From: Nereida sp024640765
GTDB lineage: Bacteria > Pseudomonadota > Alphaproteobacteria > Rhodobacterales > Rhodobacteraceae
Length of the DNA stretch: 24,530 nt
Direction: 5' to 3'
NCBI GenBank assembly: GCA_024640765.1
Contig: JAHEEK010000030.1
Coordinates: forward strand, 1-24,530
Shown: piece by piece, positions 23,205 through 24,530 of the stretch
Layout: each line of letters opens with the position of its first letter
Numbering within the stretch: position 1 is the stretch's first letter
The notes under the pieces: generated by a model
Told to the model about the DNA's origin: nothing
What the model saw: only the letters and a program-made list of their open reading frames with translations
The model's database searches: none
Program-made: the position numbers and the translations under genes

Positions 23205-23735
23205 CCCGGATCATAGCGTTTTCACGCATTTCGCGAAACACCGCCACATTACAAAAAATCGATTTATAAACAAATAATTAACTTACACAATCATACCCCG
23301 ACGTCCCATGAAATACTCCAGAATTCACCGCCAAGTGCTTACGTATAGCTTACGGCAGCATCGCGGCAAACTGGAGGATCGATTACAACACACAACGACC
23401 ACACACATCACTTGGCGGGCTGGCTCCAGCCGTCTACGCCAATCTCAACCGTGCCACCCGTTGTCCGGTCGGGCTGGATGGCAACATGCAGCCGTAGCGG
23501 GGCCGTTGGATAGCGTGACTAATTTCAAGATCAAAAAGCAATTTGTTGACATAAATATCTCGATACAAGAGAACAGCAAGCTGTCAGCCAATCTTCGATA
23601 CAGGCTCAGAAAGTATACAAAGGAAATACCGCTTTGCATAAACGCATACTTAAGAGTTACCGGTATGGGCTACTATTTGGATGGTTTCGCAGGGTGACTA
23701 GCAGTCGCAGAAACGCCATTTAAACTATTCGGCAA
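23205..23735. other. Gene-poor stretch at the left end of the putative island
   Basis: About 530 bases with no gene I can support. The first 130 bases are AT-rich. At 23337-23354 GCTTACG occurs twice, 4 bases apart. A GC-richer patch (about 23408-23518) reads on the minus strand as an open 36-residue tail ending TVEIGVDGWSQPAK and a stop, with no start: it may be the C-terminal remnant of a lost gene. A plus-strand ORF at 23308-23697 has no recognisable protein character. No integrase is seen next to the tRNA scar. A hairpin-forming GGCTGG-CT-CCAGCC lies at 23418-23431. Confidence 0.5.
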
Positions 23736-24530
23736 ATGTATCAAAAATTTGGCCTCGAGGCGAGACCGTGTACTACTTGCGGCGCAGATGACTTCTGTCT
23801 TCTGGCTGAAACCGATCGATATGGTTTCGATTTAAAAAAACAAATTTGCCAAGCATGTGGGTTGGTACAGACGATGCCATCTCTAAAGGCAGAGTTTTTA
23901 GATACGTTTTATAGCAAGCATTATCGGCCGCTTTACACCAAGCGTAACGATGTGGATTATAATAAGTTGGTAGAAGAGCAGACAAATAAAGGGCATCGAT
24001 TTTATGATTACTTTATTGATCAGGGGCTAGGCAATGCATTACCCAACATGTCGTTTATCGAAATCGGATGTAGCTCCTCCGGCATCTTGGCTGCATTAGC
24101 TCCTAAGGTACGTCATGTGCAAGGCTGTGATTTGGATGTAGAGGGAATCGAGTATGGAAAAAAGCGCTACGGATTTGACCTAGAGGTATCGGCTCTGCCC
24201 AGCCACTTACCCGCTTCTCCAAGGCTGTTTATCTTGTCTCATGTTCTTGAGCATTTACACAATCCTTTGGAAGCTCTTCGCAAAATTAAAGAGCTAATGG
24301 ATGAAACGGACTACTTATTTATTGAAGTCCCTGGCATAAACACGGTCGGAGAGGGCAACTACGGCCATGATCTTTGGGCATATTTTCATATTGCACACAT
24401 ATCTGACTTCACAGCAGGAACAATGAAGGTGCTTGCAGCCCAGGCCGGCTTCGAGATTATAGAATGCAGTGAAGTTGTCACAGCATTGCTTAAACGAAGC
24501 AGTGAAAATTCACTTCCTTGGACAAAAAGC
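23736..24530 (+). CDS. SAM-dependent methyltransferase with N-terminal zinc motif (partial, runs off the window)
   Basis: Open from ATG 23736 to the last base (265 codons), so the C-terminus is missing. An in-frame TAA at 23721 fixes the start region; no clear ribosome site is seen. The N-terminus has two Cys pairs, Cys12-x2-Cys15 and Cys38-x2-Cys41 (PCTTCG and CQACG), a probable zinc ribbon as in sugar C-methyltransferases and related enzymes. The class I SAM-binding fold follows: FIEIGCSSSGILAALA (motif I), VQGCDLD (acidic motif II) and LSHVLEHLHNP, the usual type 11/12 motif. Base use is AT-richer than the genes to the left. Such genes are common in surface-polysaccharide islands, which is an inference; the substrate is unknown. 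Confidence 0.82.
   Translation, partial: MYQKFGLEARPCTTCGADDFCLLAETDRYGFDLKKQICQACGLVQTMPSLKAEFLDTFYSKHYRPLYTKRNDVDYNKLVEEQTNKGHRFYDYFIDQGLGNALPNMSFIEIGCSSSGILAALAPKVRHVQGCDLDVEGIEYGKKRYGFDLEVSALPSHLPASPRLFILSHVLEHLHNPLEALRKIKELMDETDYLFIEVPGINTVGEGNYGHDLWAYFHIAHISDFTAGTMKVLAAQAGFEIIECSEVVTALLKRSSENSLPWTKS

Noticed and set aside
23308..23697. Plus-strand ORF (129 codons) in the island edge
   Set aside because: No recognisable fold, poor ribosome site, changes composition midway; kept only as part of the gene-poor entry.
1..24530. CRISPR array, insertion sequence or transposase
   Set aside because: No regularly spaced repeats and no transposase-like protein or paired terminal inverted repeats were found by reading.

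Overview
This window looks like chromosomal DNA of a marine alphaproteobacterium of the Roseobacter group (Rhodobacterales). The evidence is moderately GC-rich coding DNA, an Irr-type Fur regulator beside fabA-fabB-fabI, a phoH-ybeY-corC-lnt cluster, a betaine-type ABC transporter and a pxpABC set. The genus cannot be read from the sequence. Most of the window is ordinary core genome. The departures are two broken genes, one enzyme without its nucleophile, and the edge of what looks like a tRNA-targeted genomic island at the right end.

Bases 1-7,633, mostly minus strand: phoH, ybeY, a CorC/YbeX protein and lnt form a tightly coupled operon (RNA quality control, 16S rRNA maturation, lipoprotein N-acylation). 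In E. coli the same block follows miaB directly. Here miaB is separated from it by an OmpA-like periplasmic protein, a lipoprotein gene broken by an internal TAG, and a convergent membrane-anchored thermonuclease. The OmpA-like protein and the broken lipoprotein share a short Trp/Cys-rich segment that I do not recognise as a named domain.

Bases 7,779-12,105: a frameshifted glycosyltransferase-2-like gene is followed by irr (minus) and by fabA, fabB and fabI (plus), which cover unsaturated fatty acid synthesis and enoyl-ACP reduction. Stem-loops lie in the fabA-fabB and fabB-fabI gaps.

Bases 12,190-17,074, plus strand: a five-gene run, most members overlapping by 1-4 bases, encodes a haloacid-dehalogenase-type HAD enzyme, an alpha/beta hydrolase, a PLP threonine/serine dehydratase-like enzyme, a second alpha/beta hydrolase with Ala in place of the nucleophilic Ser, and an MFS exporter. 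An ArsR-family regulator follows, with a palindromic operator candidate in front of it. A bidirectional terminator separates it from the next block.

Bases 17,172-23,072, minus strand: a glycine betaine-type ABC importer (binding protein, permease, ATPase) has a strong hairpin just behind the binding-protein gene. Upstream lies the 5-oxoprolinase operon pxpA-pxpB-pxpC.

Bases 23,160-24,530: immediately upstream of pxpA is an exact 3' portion (tRNA positions 32-76) of a tRNA-Arg(UCU) gene without its 5' half. It is followed by visibly AT-richer DNA, a gene-poor stretch, and a zinc-motif SAM methyltransferase that runs off the window. I read this as the attachment-site scar of an integrated island that continues to the right. 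No complete undescribed multi-gene system is visible inside the window.
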